A DNA stretch of 64,000 nucleotides from Cynocephalus volans (Eukaryota > Chordata > Mammalia > Dermoptera > Cynocephalidae): positions 190,298,501-190,362,500 of the forward strand of contig NC_084461.1 in assembly GCF_027409185.1 (NCBI RefSeq), in the 5' to 3' direction. Shown here piece after piece: positions 11,114-23,242 of this stretch. The translations under genes were made by a program, and so were the position numbers. Position 1 is the first letter of the stretch. The number at the start of each line of letters is the position of its first letter. A model generated the notes under the pieces. That model saw only the letters and a list, made by a program, of their open reading frames with translations, searched no databases and was not told the DNA's origin.

Positions 11114-12149
11114 GTGACCTTGGGCAAGGCCTTTTGACTTTCTGGGCCTCCACTACCTCATCTATAAAATGAAGAGAATGTTCTCTGCCTCCTGCCTATG
11201 GGGAGACTTAGACAAGATAATAAATGTGAAAAGGCTTAAAAAGTGTCCTATAAATGAGAATTGAATTTTTTAGTCCATTTCAGGGTATACTTGCCTCTCT
11301 CTGGGTGTCAGCTTTGGATTCCAGAGCCCTTCTCCTGTCGCTCTATCCTTCCACCCCCTCTGTGCTGAAAAAACCTCCTGGCATGTCCTCCATGGTCTTC
11401 CCCTGAAGACTCAGCTTCCAGGTGGACAGCAGATGGCTGACCAGGTATCGATGACTTGGCCAGAGCCCAGGCTGCAAGGCCACAGGATAGGACCAGATTG
11501 TCACACAAGGGAGGACAGCAGCAGGTGATGGCCACTTCTTCCAGTACAGCTGGGTCACCCAATCTAACTAACCAGGTGAAATCCTCCAGATAGCCTGTTA
11601 ACCATCAAGGACACTGGGCATGCCAATCATGAAAGCAAATCCTGCTAAAGAGACCCAAGCCAACCCTACACACTTGCTTGCCTTTATGGGACTCTTGTCT
11701 CTACCAAGGCTCAATCACCCATTTGTTCCTCCTTGAATATTTAACCAGCATTAACTATGCACCAAAAACTGTTGGTTGCCTACCCAGCAGTCATTCCTCC
11801 CTTTTTCCTTGCTCCCAAAATTCCATCCAGTCCCAAGCAACGGTTCTTGATTGGTCTAAGCCCATCCTGGTATCCTGAGCCCTGTGTCAGTGCTTGGGCA
11901 AGAGCTGGGTTTGTGCCCCAATTAAACATAAAAGCAAGCTTGTCAAGAGATTATGGGAAAGCTTCCTTCCTATTAAGAGAGAGATGGTCCAGGAAAAGAG
12001 TTTTTAAATCTCCTTTCTCCCCTCCTGCTCTGAACACTTTTGTCTGAGATTGTTATTTCTGGAGCTTAGCAGCCATCTTGTGACCTTGAGGTGACAGCAA
12101 TAAGGCTGAATTATCAACATGTCAAGGATAGGAAAAAAGAAGAAACTTG

Positions 12150-12650
12150 ATGGCTGAAATGGTTAATTTTAAGTGTCAACTTGGTGAGACAATGATGCCC
12201 AGATGCTTGGTCTAACACTAGTCTAGATGTTGCTGTGAAGGTATTTGTAGATGTGACTTGTAGACTCAGTAAAGCAGACTGCTCTCCATAATGTGGGTGA
12301 GCCTCAATCCAGGAGGATGAAGGCCTTAAGAGAAAAAGACTGAGGTCCCCCGAGGAAGAAGGAATTTTATCTCCAGACTACCTCTGGACTCAGCCTGCAA
12401 CATCAACTCATCTCTGGGTCTCCAGCCTGCCCTGCAGATTTTGGACTTGACAGCTTCCACAATCATGTGAGTCAATTCTTAGAGAGGAAGGAAGGAAGGA
12501 GAAAAGAAAGAGAAAGAAAGGAAAAGAAAGAAAAAATAGAGAGAGAAAGAAAGAAGGAAGGAAGGAAGATCCACACACATACACACACACACACACACAC
12601 ACATCCTATTGGTTCTGTTTCTCAGGGAACCCTGACTCATACAGTGGCTT
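12150..12650 (+). mobile_element. Ancient interspersed repeat interrupted by a microsatellite
   Basis: The block starts GGTTAATTTTAAGTGTCAAC and ends CTCAGGGAACCCTGACTC, both signatures of a dispersed mammalian repeat that I recognise by sequence but cannot name with certainty. Its A-rich segment has expanded into the microsatellite at 12481-12602. Confidence 0.55.
12481..12602. repeat. Compound microsatellite: purine (GAAA/GGAA)n then (CA)n
   Basis: About 85 bp of pure purine made of GGAA and GAAA units is followed after a short gap by about 13 CA units. The purine block is a mirror-repeat type sequence. Confidence 0.9.
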
Positions 12651-13665
12651 TGGGGGTGGGAGCGGGGGACTGCTAACCTCAGGACTCCTCATTAAGAATA
12701 AATATCATCATGGTCTCAGCCTCTCTTAGTTGGGTTTTCTGTTATTTGCAGCCCAAAGCATCATGTTTAGTGCACCTGCTCTATCAGTTCTATCGCTGCA
12801 TGAAAAACTATCCCAAAACTAGGTTACTTAAGGCAACAACCATTTATTTTTCTCATAAACCTGTGGGTCAGCTGAGCAGTTCTGCCAGTCCTGGCTTGGC
12901 TCCCTCATGCATCTGCCTCAGCTGGTGGTTTGGCTGAGATGAAGAATCTAGGACCACCTAAATGCTACACGTGATCCTGGAATTTTTATTTATTTATTTT
13001 GCCATCTATAGAGGACATTATTAGAACAACTGGAAACTTCCGAATAAGGGCTGTAGATTAGGTAATAGTATAGTAATTCTTGATTTTGGTCACTGTACTG
13101 TGGTTAGGTAAAAGGATTCCCTTGTATTAGGAAATATATATTGAAGTACTTAAGGGTAAAGGAGTATCATATGTGCAATTTACTTTCAAATGTTTCAGAA
13201 AATATTGTATATATTCATGTATTATGTCTGTGTACATATATATACACATACATACACATATATACACACAGAGAGAGAGGAGGAGGAGGAAGAGAAGAAG
13301 AAATCAGATATGGTAAAAGGTTAGCACTTGAGGAATCTGGGTAAAAGGTATCCAAGAATTCATTGTACTCTTTGCAACTTTTCTATAGGTCTGGAATCAA
13401 TTTGGAATAAAAATTTGAACAAAAAAAGAAGAAGACATTGAAGAAGGGAGCCAGGATTCAAATTTGGTTTATCTGATGCAAATACCTGGGCTCTCCTTGG
13501 GAGACCAGGGTGGGAGCACTGGCTCCCAGGGTCCCAGAGTTCATGTCAGGTCAATGGCAGTTTCTCTTGTTCTCAACTAATTCCTTCTTGACAAAGATGA
13601 CTTGAGAACTAAACCCACTAGTCAGGAGAGTTACAGTGGTGATGCTTTTATTGAAGCAAATGCTC

Positions 13666-14080
13666 TGTATTAGTCCATTTCTATTACATATAACAAAATA
13701 CCAGAACTGGGTAATTTATAAGAAAATGAAATTTATTGCTTACAGTTTCTGAGGCTGGAACGTTCAAAGTCCAGGGAACACATCTGGTGAGAATCTTCTT
13801 TTGCTGGTGGCTTTACAGAAATGCAGGGGGTCTCACATGGCAGGAAATGGCAGAGCAGAGAGAGAGACTAACCTCTCATGTGCTCTTCTTTTAAAGGCCT
13901 CAGAACCACGCCACTGACCACCATTATTAATCCATTCACTGTGGCACGGTCCTACAATCTAATCACCTCTTCAAGGCCCCACCTTTCAATTACATAATAG
14001 GATTTCCCCCATCAACAGTTACAGTGGAGACTGAGCTTCTGATATATGAACCGTGAGGGACACAAATCAATCAGTGCACA
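13666..14080 (-). mobile_element. MaLR LTR (THE1/MST-like), antisense
   Basis: It starts TGTATTAGTCCATTTCTATT and ends near CAGTGCACA. The inside has the reverse-strand signatures GGGTAATTTATAAG, TCTCACATGGCAGG and AATCACCTCTTCAAGGCC. These mark a MaLR LTR in reverse orientation of about 415 bp, without internal sequence. Confidence 0.85.
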
Positions 14081-14174
14081 GCACGCTCTCTTCCTTATTC
14101 TTACTTTTGGGGAATTTGGATTTTTATAGGTGGGATCTGCTTTGAAGCTATGTGTGCTCATATGAAGGCAGAAA

Positions 14175-14370
14175 AAGACTGGGTTCAAATCCCGGCTGTA
14201 CATTTAGTTGCCAAATGACCTTGAACAAGCAACTTGAGTTTTCCTGCACCTCAGTTTCCTCATCTGTAAAATGAGGATAATCAGAGTACACATCTCATAG
14301 CATTGTTATAAAGATTAAATTGGTCAAAATATTCGTAAAGAGCTTAGGACAGTGCCTGTCACAGGGGTGA
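14175..14370 (+). mobile_element. MIR SINE relic
   Basis: Forward MIR order: GGGTTCAAATCCCGGCT, AATGACCTTGAACAAG, CTCAGTTTCCTCATCTG, then GCTTAGGACAGTGCCTG. A second MIR-like copy follows at about 14455-14645. Confidence 0.8.
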
Positions 14371-14674
14371 TACTCTGTAATCACTAGCTGTCATCATTGC
14401 CACCATCATCGCCAAGATTAATAGGATTTCCATTAAGATCCTTTTGGTTTTAGAGTCAGACAGACCCAAGATGGAGCCCTTGATGTTCCTAGAACTTACT
14501 GGAGACACTGAGTTAGTTACTTGTCCTTTCGAAACTCAGTGTGCTCATCTGTAAGATATGGATGATACTGTCAGGCTAATGTGGGGGTTAAATGACAACA
14601 AGCATGTGACACACTCAGCCCAGTGCTGGGCACACGGTAGCCCCTCATTGAAGAGCTGGGAGAAAAATTACCTG

Positions 14675-15793
14675 GAAAACCCATTAGGATGGCTACTAGA
14701 GAAACAAAAACAGAAAATAGCAAGTGTTGGTGAGGATGTAGAGAAACTCTCATGCACGGCTGGTGGGAATGCAAAATAGTGCAGCTGCTACAAAAAACAG
14801 CGTGACGGTTCTGTGAAAAATTAAAATATAGTTACCGTACTGCATTAGTCAGCTCAGGCTGCCATAACAAAACTGCATAGCTTAAACAACAAAAATGTAT
14901 TGCTCACAGTTCTGGAGCCTAGAAGTCTGAGATCAGAATGCCAGCATGGTCGGGTTCTGGAGAGGGCCCTCTTCCTGGCAGCAGACAGCTGCCTTCTCGA
15001 TGTGTGCTCACATGGCCTTTCCTCATTTTGTACTCTCAAAAAGAGAAAGGAAGAAAGGGATCTCTGTCTCTTCCTCTGCTTTCAAGATTGCCAATCCTAT
15101 CTGATTAGGACCCTACCCTGTGACCTCATTTAACCTTAATTACCTCCTAAGAGCCTATCGCCAAATATGGTCACATTGGAGGTTAGAGATTCAACAGAGG
15201 AATGGGGGGAGGAGAAAAATCCAGTCTATAGCACGTATGATCCAGCAATCTCACTTCTGGGTATATACCCAAAGAGTTGAAAGCAGGGTCTCAAAGAGAT
15301 ATTTTCACACCCATGCTCATAATAGCACTATTCGTAACAGTCAGGAGGTGAAATCAACTCAAGTGTCCATTGACAGATGCATGGATAAACAAAATGTGGT
15401 CTATCCATACAGTGGAATATTATTCAGTCTTAAAAAGAAAGGGAATTCTGACACACGCTACAACACGGATGAACCTTGCGAACATTATGCTGGGTGAAAT
15501 AAGCCAGTCACAAAAGGATAAATACCGCATGATTCCACTTATATGAGGCACTGGAGTAGTCAAATTCATACATACAGAAAACAGAATGGTGGTTGCCAGA
15601 GGTTGGGGGAGAGGGGGAAATGGGGAGTTATTGTTCAGTGGGTACAAAGTTTCAGGTTTGCAAAATGAGAAAGTTCTGTTGCACAACAGTGTGAATATAC
15701 TTAACACTCCTGAACTGTAAGCTTAGAAATGATTAAGATGATGAATTTTGTGTTATGTGTTTTTACCACAATAAAAAAAATTAAAAATAAATT
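14675..15793 (+). mobile_element. L1 3' end, interrupted by a MaLR LTR
   Basis: The segments 14675-14840 and 15233-15793 join into an L1 end of ORF2 plus 3'UTR. Signatures are CATTAGGATGGCTACTAGAG, CAATCTCACTTCTGGGTATA, TAAGCCAGTCACAAAAGG and the terminal ATAAAAAAAATTAAAAATAA. It is the same part of L1 as at 7.0-8.2 kb, so the region has two independent L1 3' ends in the same orientation. Confidence 0.85.
14841..15232 (-). mobile_element. MaLR LTR (MLT1-like) nested in L1
   Basis: It begins TGCATTAGTCAGCTCAGGCT and ends CTATAGCA. The flanks CGTAC (14836-14840) and CGTAT (15233-15237) are a near-perfect 5-bp target duplication as expected for MaLR. Internal signatures are CACAGTTCTGGAGCC and CAAATATGGTCACATTGG. 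Confidence 0.85.
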
Positions 15794-16010
15794 ACCTGGA
15801 AATCCCTCCAGCATTAGAGCAATGGACCAAAATAGACCACTAGGGGGCGCTCTGCATCCACTCCTATTTCACTCCACAGCTTTCACTGGACCCATGCTGG
15901 CGATTTCTGGAAAGGAAAAAAAAGGACTAGGGTTCTGGAAAAAATTAGGGTTCCTCTCATCTCTCTGCCACCCCTTCCCCAGACGAACTAGCTCTATGTA
16001 AGCAAGGAAG

Positions 16011-16016
16011 CGCGCG

Positions 16017-16056
<40 letters not shown>
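16011..16056. repeat. (CG)n(CA)n alternating tract
   Basis: CGCGCGCACG runs directly into about 18 CA units, a 46-bp strictly alternating pyrimidine-purine tract. Such tracts can adopt left-handed Z-DNA under negative supercoiling. Confidence 0.9.
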
Positions 16057-16057
<1 letters not shown>

Positions 16058-16869
16058 CCTCCCCTTCCCTTGCATAAGCTCTGACCGCACCAAACTTCCA
16101 CCACGTCGCAGGCCACACTAACTTTAAGCCCCCTTCTTTGTCTGGGTTCCTTCCCTCCGTGGGGGAGATGTGGCCAGTCCAGGATCAAGTGCCTTCACCT
16201 TGCCTAGCTTCCCAGTTCTCATAGATTGCCCAGGGCCTTGAGAAGAAAGGAGAGGTGGCAAGGTCTCACCTACATCGTGGAGGGGAAAAACTGAGGTCCC
16301 GAAGGGACACCACAATGGAAATAGATCAGAGACCTCATGTCCCAGGTGCAAGAGCTTCAAGATCAGCCAAACCTGAGGCTTTTCAGCTCAGCTGCCCACA
16401 GTGTAGGTCATAACCTCCCTGGGCCTCAGTTTCCTCATCTATAAAACCTGTAATAATGCCTGCTGGGGTTGTTGAGAGGATTGAAGACTTAATAAAAATC
16501 CCTGCTATCTAGAAAGTGTTCAATGAATGGGTTAATTACTATTCCACACCCTTATCCGATGCTGGCCTGGGTCTCCCCCATCTCCTGGTGGTTTTCTACC
16601 ACGCTGGCATCCATCCCTGGTTTGCACTTTCTCTGAAGAAACCTGCAACATGATCTTGTGACCACAGGGTCAGTGATTTAACTGGGTAGGACCCAATTAA
16701 ACCACCTCAAGGAAACTGGGTGTCTCATGGAATCCAAGGAAAAGTTGAACAGCCAGTCACTAAGAAGAGCTGACTCAGGATCTGGACCCTTTGGGGAACC
16801 CAAGAATGTCCTTTCTCTCCTCCCCCCCATATCTCTCTCTCCCACTCCCTAAGCCTGCTTCATTCTTTT

Positions 16870-17020
16870 GCTTGATGCAGGTCATCTCCAGGACACACAT
16901 AGTCACTTCCTCCAAGTGCTCTCCTGCCTCAGGGCCTTTGCACCTGCTGTGCCCTTGGCCTGGCACACTCTTCCTCGGATCTCCCCATGGTCCACTACCC
17001 CCTCCAAGTCTTGCTTTTTT
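16870..17020 (+). mobile_element. L2 LINE 3' fragment
   Basis: Contains the recognisable L2 phrase around CCTCAGGGCCTTTGCACCTG followed by CTTGGCCTGGCACACTC. Another L2-like copy with the same phrase lies in the RASAL1 introns near 63230. Confidence 0.65.
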
Positions 17021-17199
17021 TTTTTCCCTCTAACCTTGCATTACAAAACAAAAAAAGAAAAAAGAAAGGGAGGGGGGTTAATCATAACCTTTGACTCATA
17101 ACCCACTGTCATCAGCATTTAATTAGTTAGTTTTAAGAATGTAATCAACACCTGTGGAAACACCACCCGAAACAAAAGCTAGAATCTTGACAATAACTT

Positions 17200-17750
17200 A
17201 CATCTAACCATATGGTTGCCCCGAGCCCTGGCATCGTGTCCCCCCGCTGTAATACTCATCCTGAGTTCCATATTTATTCTTCCTTTGTTTCCTTTTCATA
17301 CAGTTAATTATCACATCTGTATGTATATATAATTTTAGTTGCCTTTAACTTTATAAAAAAGGGAATCATGCTTATGTAACGGGACATTTTTTATTGAATC
17401 TCTTGTGTCAGAGATTCATGTCTATTGTGATGTGGGGCTATAGACCCTTCACTGTGAGTGCCATGTCATGTTTCATTGTGGAAATTAAACCATAGTTTAT
17501 TCATTTTCTCTCCTGTGGATGGGCATTTGGCCATTTCCCAATTTCGGCCACTGTGAACAGAGCTGCTATGAACGTTTTTCTACATGACTCCTGTTGTAAA
17601 TGGAAAATAATTTCTCTGGGATGCGTACTCTGGAATAGAATTAATTGTTGGGTCACAGGGTATGTACATGCTGAACTTTCAGAGATAAAGCCAGACTGGT
17701 TTCCACCATGGTTGCATCAAGTCCCATTTCCACCAGTAACGTCTAAGAGG
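17200..17750 (-). mobile_element. L1 3'UTR fragment, antisense
   Basis: The order of segments around CATGTTTCATTGTGG, TTTATTCATTTTCTC, GATGGGCATTTGGCC, GCTGCTATGAACG and TTGGGTCACAGGGTATG matches reverse-orientation 3'UTR of old L1M-type elements. Confidence 0.65.
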
Positions 17751-17839
17751 ACTTTATCTTCTCCATAGCACTTACACTTTATGATGTGCTATATATTTTA
17801 CTTACGCAGTTATTTACTATCTATCTCCCCCCCTCTAGA

Positions 17840-17965
17840 ATGTCAGCTCCAAGAGAGCAAGTATTTTTGTGTCTTTTGTTCACATTTGTATCCCCAGTGC
17901 CTAGAATAGTGTCTGGCACATAGTAGGTGCTCAGTAAACATTTTCGAATTGAATGAACAAGTGAG
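17840..17965 (+). mobile_element. L2 LINE 3' end
   Basis: Shows AATGTCAGCTCCAAGAGAG, CCCCAGTGCCTAGAATAG and GGCACATAGTAGGTGCTC, the hallmark 3' terminus of L2 in forward orientation. Confidence 0.8.
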
Positions 17966-18779
17966 TAGCCTAAAGCAGGCCTTGAGAGCTCACGATACCA
18001 TGGATTATCAGCCCACCTACCTGGGCTGACTCAACCCTCTCTCAGTTTCAATCTCTCAAATCCAGGGAAAGGACCATTGGCCAAAAAGTACTGACACTTG
18101 GACTCCAAGATCAAATAAATTGGTTTCTGATGGTGGGGTTTGGACATGTGTAATTTTTAAGCACTTCCTAGGAGATTCTCACATGCACCCAGAGTGAGAC
18201 CCAGCACTCTCAGGTGGGCGATCATCTCACCCATAGGTGCTCAGGCCCCACTTGAGTCTGGCTGAATGTGAACTTCATGGCAAGGCCTGGGAATCTGTAT
18301 TCACCTGGCCTCAGCCCTGCCTGGTGATGGGGAAAAGCTGCTCCCAAGGGCCACAGCCTTGTGCCTGCAGACTGTCCTCACTGACCAGGGCCAGCTGTGG
18401 ACGTTACCCCTCTGAGATTCCTCCAATTCCACCGCCACTTCTCAGCAAAAAACTTTTTATCATCCCCCACCCCATTTACATTCTGCAGCCCCAAGGAAGT
18501 CCCCTATTTTCAACAGAACACTCTGACTTCCAGGGGCCCTGTTTGAGTCCCCAAAGACACCCAAACAGTTCTTCTTGCTCTGTTTCCTGTTTTCCACTTA
18601 AACTTTTTCTCACATGCTGAAGGGAAGGTCATAGCTGGTCCATGCGCCAGAATGTTGAGGGATGGAGAGGAGAGCTCAGAAAAGCCTTAACTCATTTGCT
18701 CCACAGGCTGGGGGCAGCGTGACATGTGCTTCCCAGGGCTCATACCCCAATCGTACATGACCCTGCTATGGTCTTCAGT

Positions 18780-19420
18780 TTTACTCATCTTGTTCTGCAT
18801 CCCCTTCCAGGTTGGGCATACAGTAGGTGCTCAATAAAGTCTAATTACTTTCAGACTCTTTCAAACACAAATCAAATCACATCAAATCTCCTTCGGTAAC
18901 TCCCTGTGACTCTTAGGATAAAATCCCAAACCCCTGCGGGGGCTAACAAGGCCCTGCATGGTAGCCCTGTCACCTGGTCTTGCCCCACGCTCACCCCTAC
19001 TCCATTCTCAGTGGTCACCCCAGTCTCCTGTCTGTTGCTCTAAGACATCAAGCTCTTTCCCACCTATGGGGCTTTGCATGCCTCCATTCCTGTGCCTTAA
19101 ACATTCCTCCTCCTACATCCCTTAGCCACATTAAGACCTCCTCTGAGAAGCCCTCTCTGACTCCTTAGACCTGATAGGACCCCCGTTAGATACCCTCCTG
19201 ATATCCTGATCTTTTCCTTCATGGCCCTGGCAAAAATTTGTCATCATACTTTGTTTGATTCTTTGATTTATGTCTGACTCTCCCACTAGACTCTGAGATC
19301 CAGGAGGGCAGGCACCCTGTTATTTGGATTATCTCTGTATCTCAGCGCATAGCCCCAGTGCCTGGCACATAGGAGGGGTCTGATATTTTTCAGATGGATG
19401 GATGGGTGGATGGATGGATG
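18780..19420 (+). mobile_element. L2 LINE 3' relics ending in a GGAT-rich tract
   Basis: Two L2 3' ends are visible: one near 18800-18845 (GGCATACAGTAGGTGCTC) and a longer one up to about 19375 with TAGACTCTGAGATCCAGGAG and GTGCCTGGCACATAGGAG. A short (GGAT)n tract at about 19393-19425 follows. Confidence 0.75.
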
Positions 19421-19488
19421 AATAGACGATGGATAGGAGAACAAAAAAATGAGTTCATCTTTTTCTGTCTTCTCCCCATGCTGCCATA

Positions 19489-19933
19489 ATGGTGCACATG
19501 ACCGTCCTGGACTATGCCGTCAAGAGCATCAACAATACTCAGAAGAGAGACCAACACCAGGTTCTCTTAGGTCATGCTCCAAAGTCATCATCTGGTTTCT
19601 AATTATGATGATGCACACAGTTACATCGGTGAATATGAAATCATTGATGATCACAGGAAAATCACTGTGGATCTCACAGGCAGGTTAGACAAGTGTGGAG
19701 TGATCAGCCCCAGATTTGATGTGCAACTCAAAGATCTAGAAAACTGGCAGAATAATCTTTCCCATCCTATCAGTTTGATTTCATTATACTGATGACCTCA
19801 GCTGGTATCATGGACCACAAGAAAGCAAGATGAAAGCACACATGAGGGAAAATCCTGGATGATTTTTTTTCTAGGGATATAATACACACATACAAATAAA
19901 ATGCCTTAATGGACAGTTTTAAAAAAAAAAAAA
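19489..19933 (+). pseudogene. RPS15A processed pseudogene
   Basis: The sequence is an intronless copy of ribosomal protein S15a mRNA. Recognisable peptides are LKSINN-like at the start, [16 protein letters not shown], a near-perfect [16 protein letters not shown] stretch and SAGIMDH. It starts with a degenerate ATGGTGCACATG at 19489 and its stop is at 19872-19874. An AATAAA signal near 19895 and a 13-bp A tail (19921-19933) follow, as in a retrocopy. Several frameshifts and substitutions break the frame (the readable pieces switch frames near 19575 and 19770), so it is not functional. Similar GAGTTC sequence beside A-runs on both sides (about 19443-19456 and 19927-19939) may be the target duplication. 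Confidence 0.85.
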
Positions 19934-19934
19934 G

Positions 19935-21839
19935 AGTTCGTGGTTGATTGCTTTTGTTCTGTTGGCTTCTCTGGTGTCTGAGCCATCTCCCCAGTAGATT
20001 GTGGGCTTTTTGGCAGCCAAATTCCTTCTCCTTCCTTGGAATTTCTTTCTCCCAGGGTGCCCTGGGAGGAGGGCTTTGCACTTCCAGATGTTCCACAGTC
20101 CAGTTGAGAGGGGCAATTAAAGGCCACGCTGCACCAGATCCTCAGCTGGATGCTGTCGATTAGTCGCTCAGCAAACACAGAGAGACAACATGGTGTTGTG
20201 GGAGGTGCAAAGGGGTTTGGGATTCAAATTCCAGCTACGCCACTGGGCAAGCCACCTCACCTCTTTGAGCTTCAGAAGTTTTTCTTTTTCCCCTGCATGT
20301 GTAATATCAGGACAATACTACCTGCCTCGTGGCGTGGTTATGGAGAGTAGTGAGCATTATGTAAGTGTCTGGCATATAATAGGCACTTAACAAATGACAC
20401 CCATCATGTAATGAGCACCAGCCACACCACAAAAAGATGAATACAGCACAGTCCCTGATAAGGATGTTGCACGACAGCAGGGACCGATTTCATTTAAGGT
20501 GCTAATTGTTATACAGGATGGCATATCAAGGTATGGGCACAGAAACAGAGGAAGAGGGGGTGAATTCAGGGAATGCATCCCCATGTGATCTTGAGCCAAT
20601 CACTTTCCCACCCTGGGGTCCCCAGATCTCCTTCTGTAACATAAGGTTATTGAGCATCAGCTCTGAACCTTTTAGGTCACTGCCTCCTTTGAGAAGAATC
20701 TGCTGAAAGCCAGAGCACTTCCCAGAAAAATGCACAGACACACAAGTTTGCTTGTAAGGGGCGGGGGGCTTCATAGACCCCTGGAAAGCCATCGGTGGAC
20801 GCTAGGCTAAAATCTCAGAGCTCAGTGCCCCTTTTGGAGTATTATCACTGCAGACTTGTCCCTGCCCTTGGACAGAGCCTCTCTCTTCAGTCTGCAGTGG
20901 GTGCAAGCAAGCAGAATCATTGATCCAATCTGGAAAAGCCCATCAGGCACTGGGCTGCAAGACAGAGCAGTGGTCTGGGGAGGGAAGGTCACTCCAGCTG
21001 GCAGGGGAACTGGGGTTCGGGTCTGGGAACACACCCCTGAGCAGCCTGCCCTTGACCTTGCCTAGTTTATCATCAGCTGTCCTGGGGAGGCAGAGGAGCG
21101 TGGGCCGCTCTGGGCAGACTCCCAAACAGGCCACTGACCCCCTGTCTGCCGCCCAGGCTGGAGTTCCCGGACACATCCTTCATCTTCCCTAATCTAAACA
21201 CCCGTAGGCCCCGGGTGGTCCATCCCCCTCCCAGCTGATGTGTGTCCTCAGCTGCATCCAGCTTGACAGAGGAGGGAGGGACTGCCCATACCATTAACAC
21301 TTAAGCTGCTGCCACCATCAGCCTCCCCTTTCACCCAGCTTTTATTGAGCACCTATTGTTTGCAGGCAGCTGTGAATGAGACAGCAGAGAGTCCGCCTTG
21401 CCCTTCCACCAAGGTCTCTGCCTCCTGACCTAGGTCCCCTCCTTGCTGGGAGGCAAGATGCTGCTCCCATCATGCTCACCTGGAGCAGATGGGTTTTTGG
21501 GGGGAAGTGAGCTCTGGGCTGGCTAACTGGGTACTGGTGGGAGAATCAGATCTGGGTTGGTGCCTAGGCACTGCTCTAAGCTTCTATGAGATGCTGGGCC
21601 TGTTTCTTACTCTCCCTGGGCCTCAGTCTTCCCATCTATACGCTTCAGATTCTATGGTTCCATTTGAGAGGAAGGAGGCTACCCCAGAATGATTTAAGAT
21701 CTTTCTTCAGACAAATCTCTGGATCTTATTCATTCATTCAAGTATTTATTGAGCAACTATCAAGTGCCAGACCCTGGACCGGGTGACTGGAACGCAAAGA
21801 TGACAAATAGTCAAGCAGGCTGCCCTTAAACGTCCCACT
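19935..21839. other. DTX1 upstream flank, mostly unique sequence
   Basis: No gene is supported. A MIR in forward orientation lies at about 20195-20400 (TGGGCAAGCCACCTCACCTC, then GTCTGGCATATAATAGGCAC). The rest is moderately GC-rich unique sequence that leads into the CpG island. A second MIR-like block lies near 21560-21680 and a short ATTTATTGAGCAACTA phrase near 21746. Confidence 0.5.
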
Positions 21840-22830
21840 TCTTGCCTAGCGCTCTGCCTGGGATGAGGTTTGTGGGGTCCCAGGCGGGCCTAGCCGCAGA
21901 TTCGGGGCGCCCTGGGACTCGCGTGTCAGCGCCAGCGGCGCTTGGGGCCGCGATCTGTCTCCTCCCCTTCCTCCTCTCCGCCCCCTCCCCCTTCCTCCCC
22001 GAGCGCGGCCGCGGCCGCCTCCCACCCCGCGGGATCCCGGCGTCCGGCAGCCCGCCGCTGCGTCCGTCGGTTGGCTGGGCAGTCTGTCCGCACGCGGAGA
22101 GCCCAGCGCCCAGGCGTGCGGTGGCCGCGGGGCCCGGGAGGGAAAGGGCGGAGGCGGGACCGCGGCCCCCTCCCACTCCGGGGGGAGCCCAGGAGGCGGC
22201 GGTGCTGGAGCGCGAGCCGGAGAAGGAGCCTCAGCAGCGGAGAGGCGGTGAGAGCGCGGGGTGCTTAGGGACCCCACCCCCGGCCCCAGTGTGGAGGGCG
22301 CCGGCACGCGGTTGGGGAGGTCTGGGCTGCGGAACGGGGCTGCTACCCCCAGGGCGGGAGGCAGTGACGATCCAGCTCCTGGCTTCGCTCCCTCCGTGAC
22401 GCGACCCCCGAGGGGCCCTGGGCCTCGCCCGCAGCGCCGCGCATCCCCGCACGCCCTGCATCCCCTGGGCAGGGCGCGGGCCCGGGGAAGGGGAACGCTC
22501 GAGGAGCTGAGGAGGGGGCGCTGCAGGCGGGAGTCTCGGAAAACCGCGCCCCCAACCCTCCCTTCAGGCCTGCCCCCAAGGGGACGCGGGCCGGGCGACC
22601 CCCTTAAGCCCCCCTGGCTCCCCCCCCATCGGCTCCCCCATTGTTCTCAGCAGAACGCTCTCCCGGGAAGGGGGGAGGGGGTGCCGCGCTCTCCTCTTAA
22701 AGGGCCCTCTCCCCTTCTTGTTTCCTGGCAGGTTGCGAGCACGAGTGGGGTGGGGCGTGCCCACGGGCCCCCGCCCCCCTCGTCCCTCTCGCCCCCCAGC
22801 CCAGCTCCAGAGCCGCAGCCCGGGCGCGAC
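21840..22830 (+). promoter_or_regulatory. DTX1: CpG island, predicted DTX1 promoter and first exon
   Basis: This is a very GC- and CpG-dense block with GC-box-like CCGCCCC runs and tandem GCGGCCGC motifs near 22003-22018. No TATA box was seen, which fits a CpG-island promoter. A plausible donor lies at 22247/22248 (exon sequence GAGGCG, then GTGAGAG), so a non-coding first exon could end at 22247 and splice to an acceptor at 23241-23242 (TTTCCATTGCAG). The start site itself cannot be fixed from sequence. Exon 1 and this intron are inferred; the coding exons are not. Confidence 0.65.
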
Positions 22831-23242
22831 GGCCGGGATCTGCACAGCAACCTCCCCAGTGCGTTCTGCGACCACCCAGGCCTTCCAGGACTCTGTGGAG
22901 AGGGGACCAGGGGGACACGGACGCCCTCTTCAGTAGGAGCTGTCTGGGGGGCGGACCCTAGGCAAGGCGAGCAGCCCCACTGAAGCCAGGCGCAGGGGTC
23001 TGGGACGCAGTTGGGAACGCAGAGGGCTGATTGAGCTCCGCAGAGAGCAGCAGGCTGGGGCCCGGGCCTCCTGGGTGACAGGCCCTGCGTGGCAGGGGAA
23101 AACGGCCAGAGGAGACTAGCAGGGAAGAGGCTGGACCTAGAAAAGGGGCGGCTGCTTCACTCCCTTACCAGAGCCAAAGGGACCAAGGAATCTGGAGCCA
23201 TGTTTCTACAGTCAGAAGAAAGACACTTGCTTTCCATTGCAG

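Larger units (their letters stand above)
8241..13665. other. Intergenic stretch with repeats, no gene recognised
   Basis: Apart from the repeats listed separately (26-bp tandem repeat, duplicated 128-bp segment, foldback LTR, tRNA-Ile SINE, MIR, old LTR ends, purine and CA microsatellites), no gene, RNA or regulatory site can be supported. The segments 8460-9030 and 9425-10235 are non-repetitive to the eye and have no long open frame. Confidence 0.55.
15794..19448. other. Intergenic stretch: MIR, L2 and L1 relics, no gene
   Basis: No exon can be supported. MIR about 16375-16540 (+), L2-type ends and an antisense L1 segment fill much of it. The rest is non-repetitive to the eye. Confidence 0.6.

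Noticed and set aside
12481-13300. CRISPR-like or other regular repeat array
   Set aside because: The repeats are simple microsatellites without spacers; the genome is mammalian.
19449-19792. Possible functional ribosomal protein gene
   Set aside because: Frameshifts, missing introns and an A tail show a processed pseudogene of RPS15A.
1-21839. 3' end of OAS2, the expected upstream neighbour
   Set aside because: No OAS-like peptide was found in any frame. The OAS2 end probably lies outside the window.
21842-22983. Long open frames (up to 240 codons) in the CpG island upstream of DTX1
   Set aside because: CpG-island composition removes stop codons. The products are low-complexity Pro/Arg/Gly sequences with no recognisable domain.
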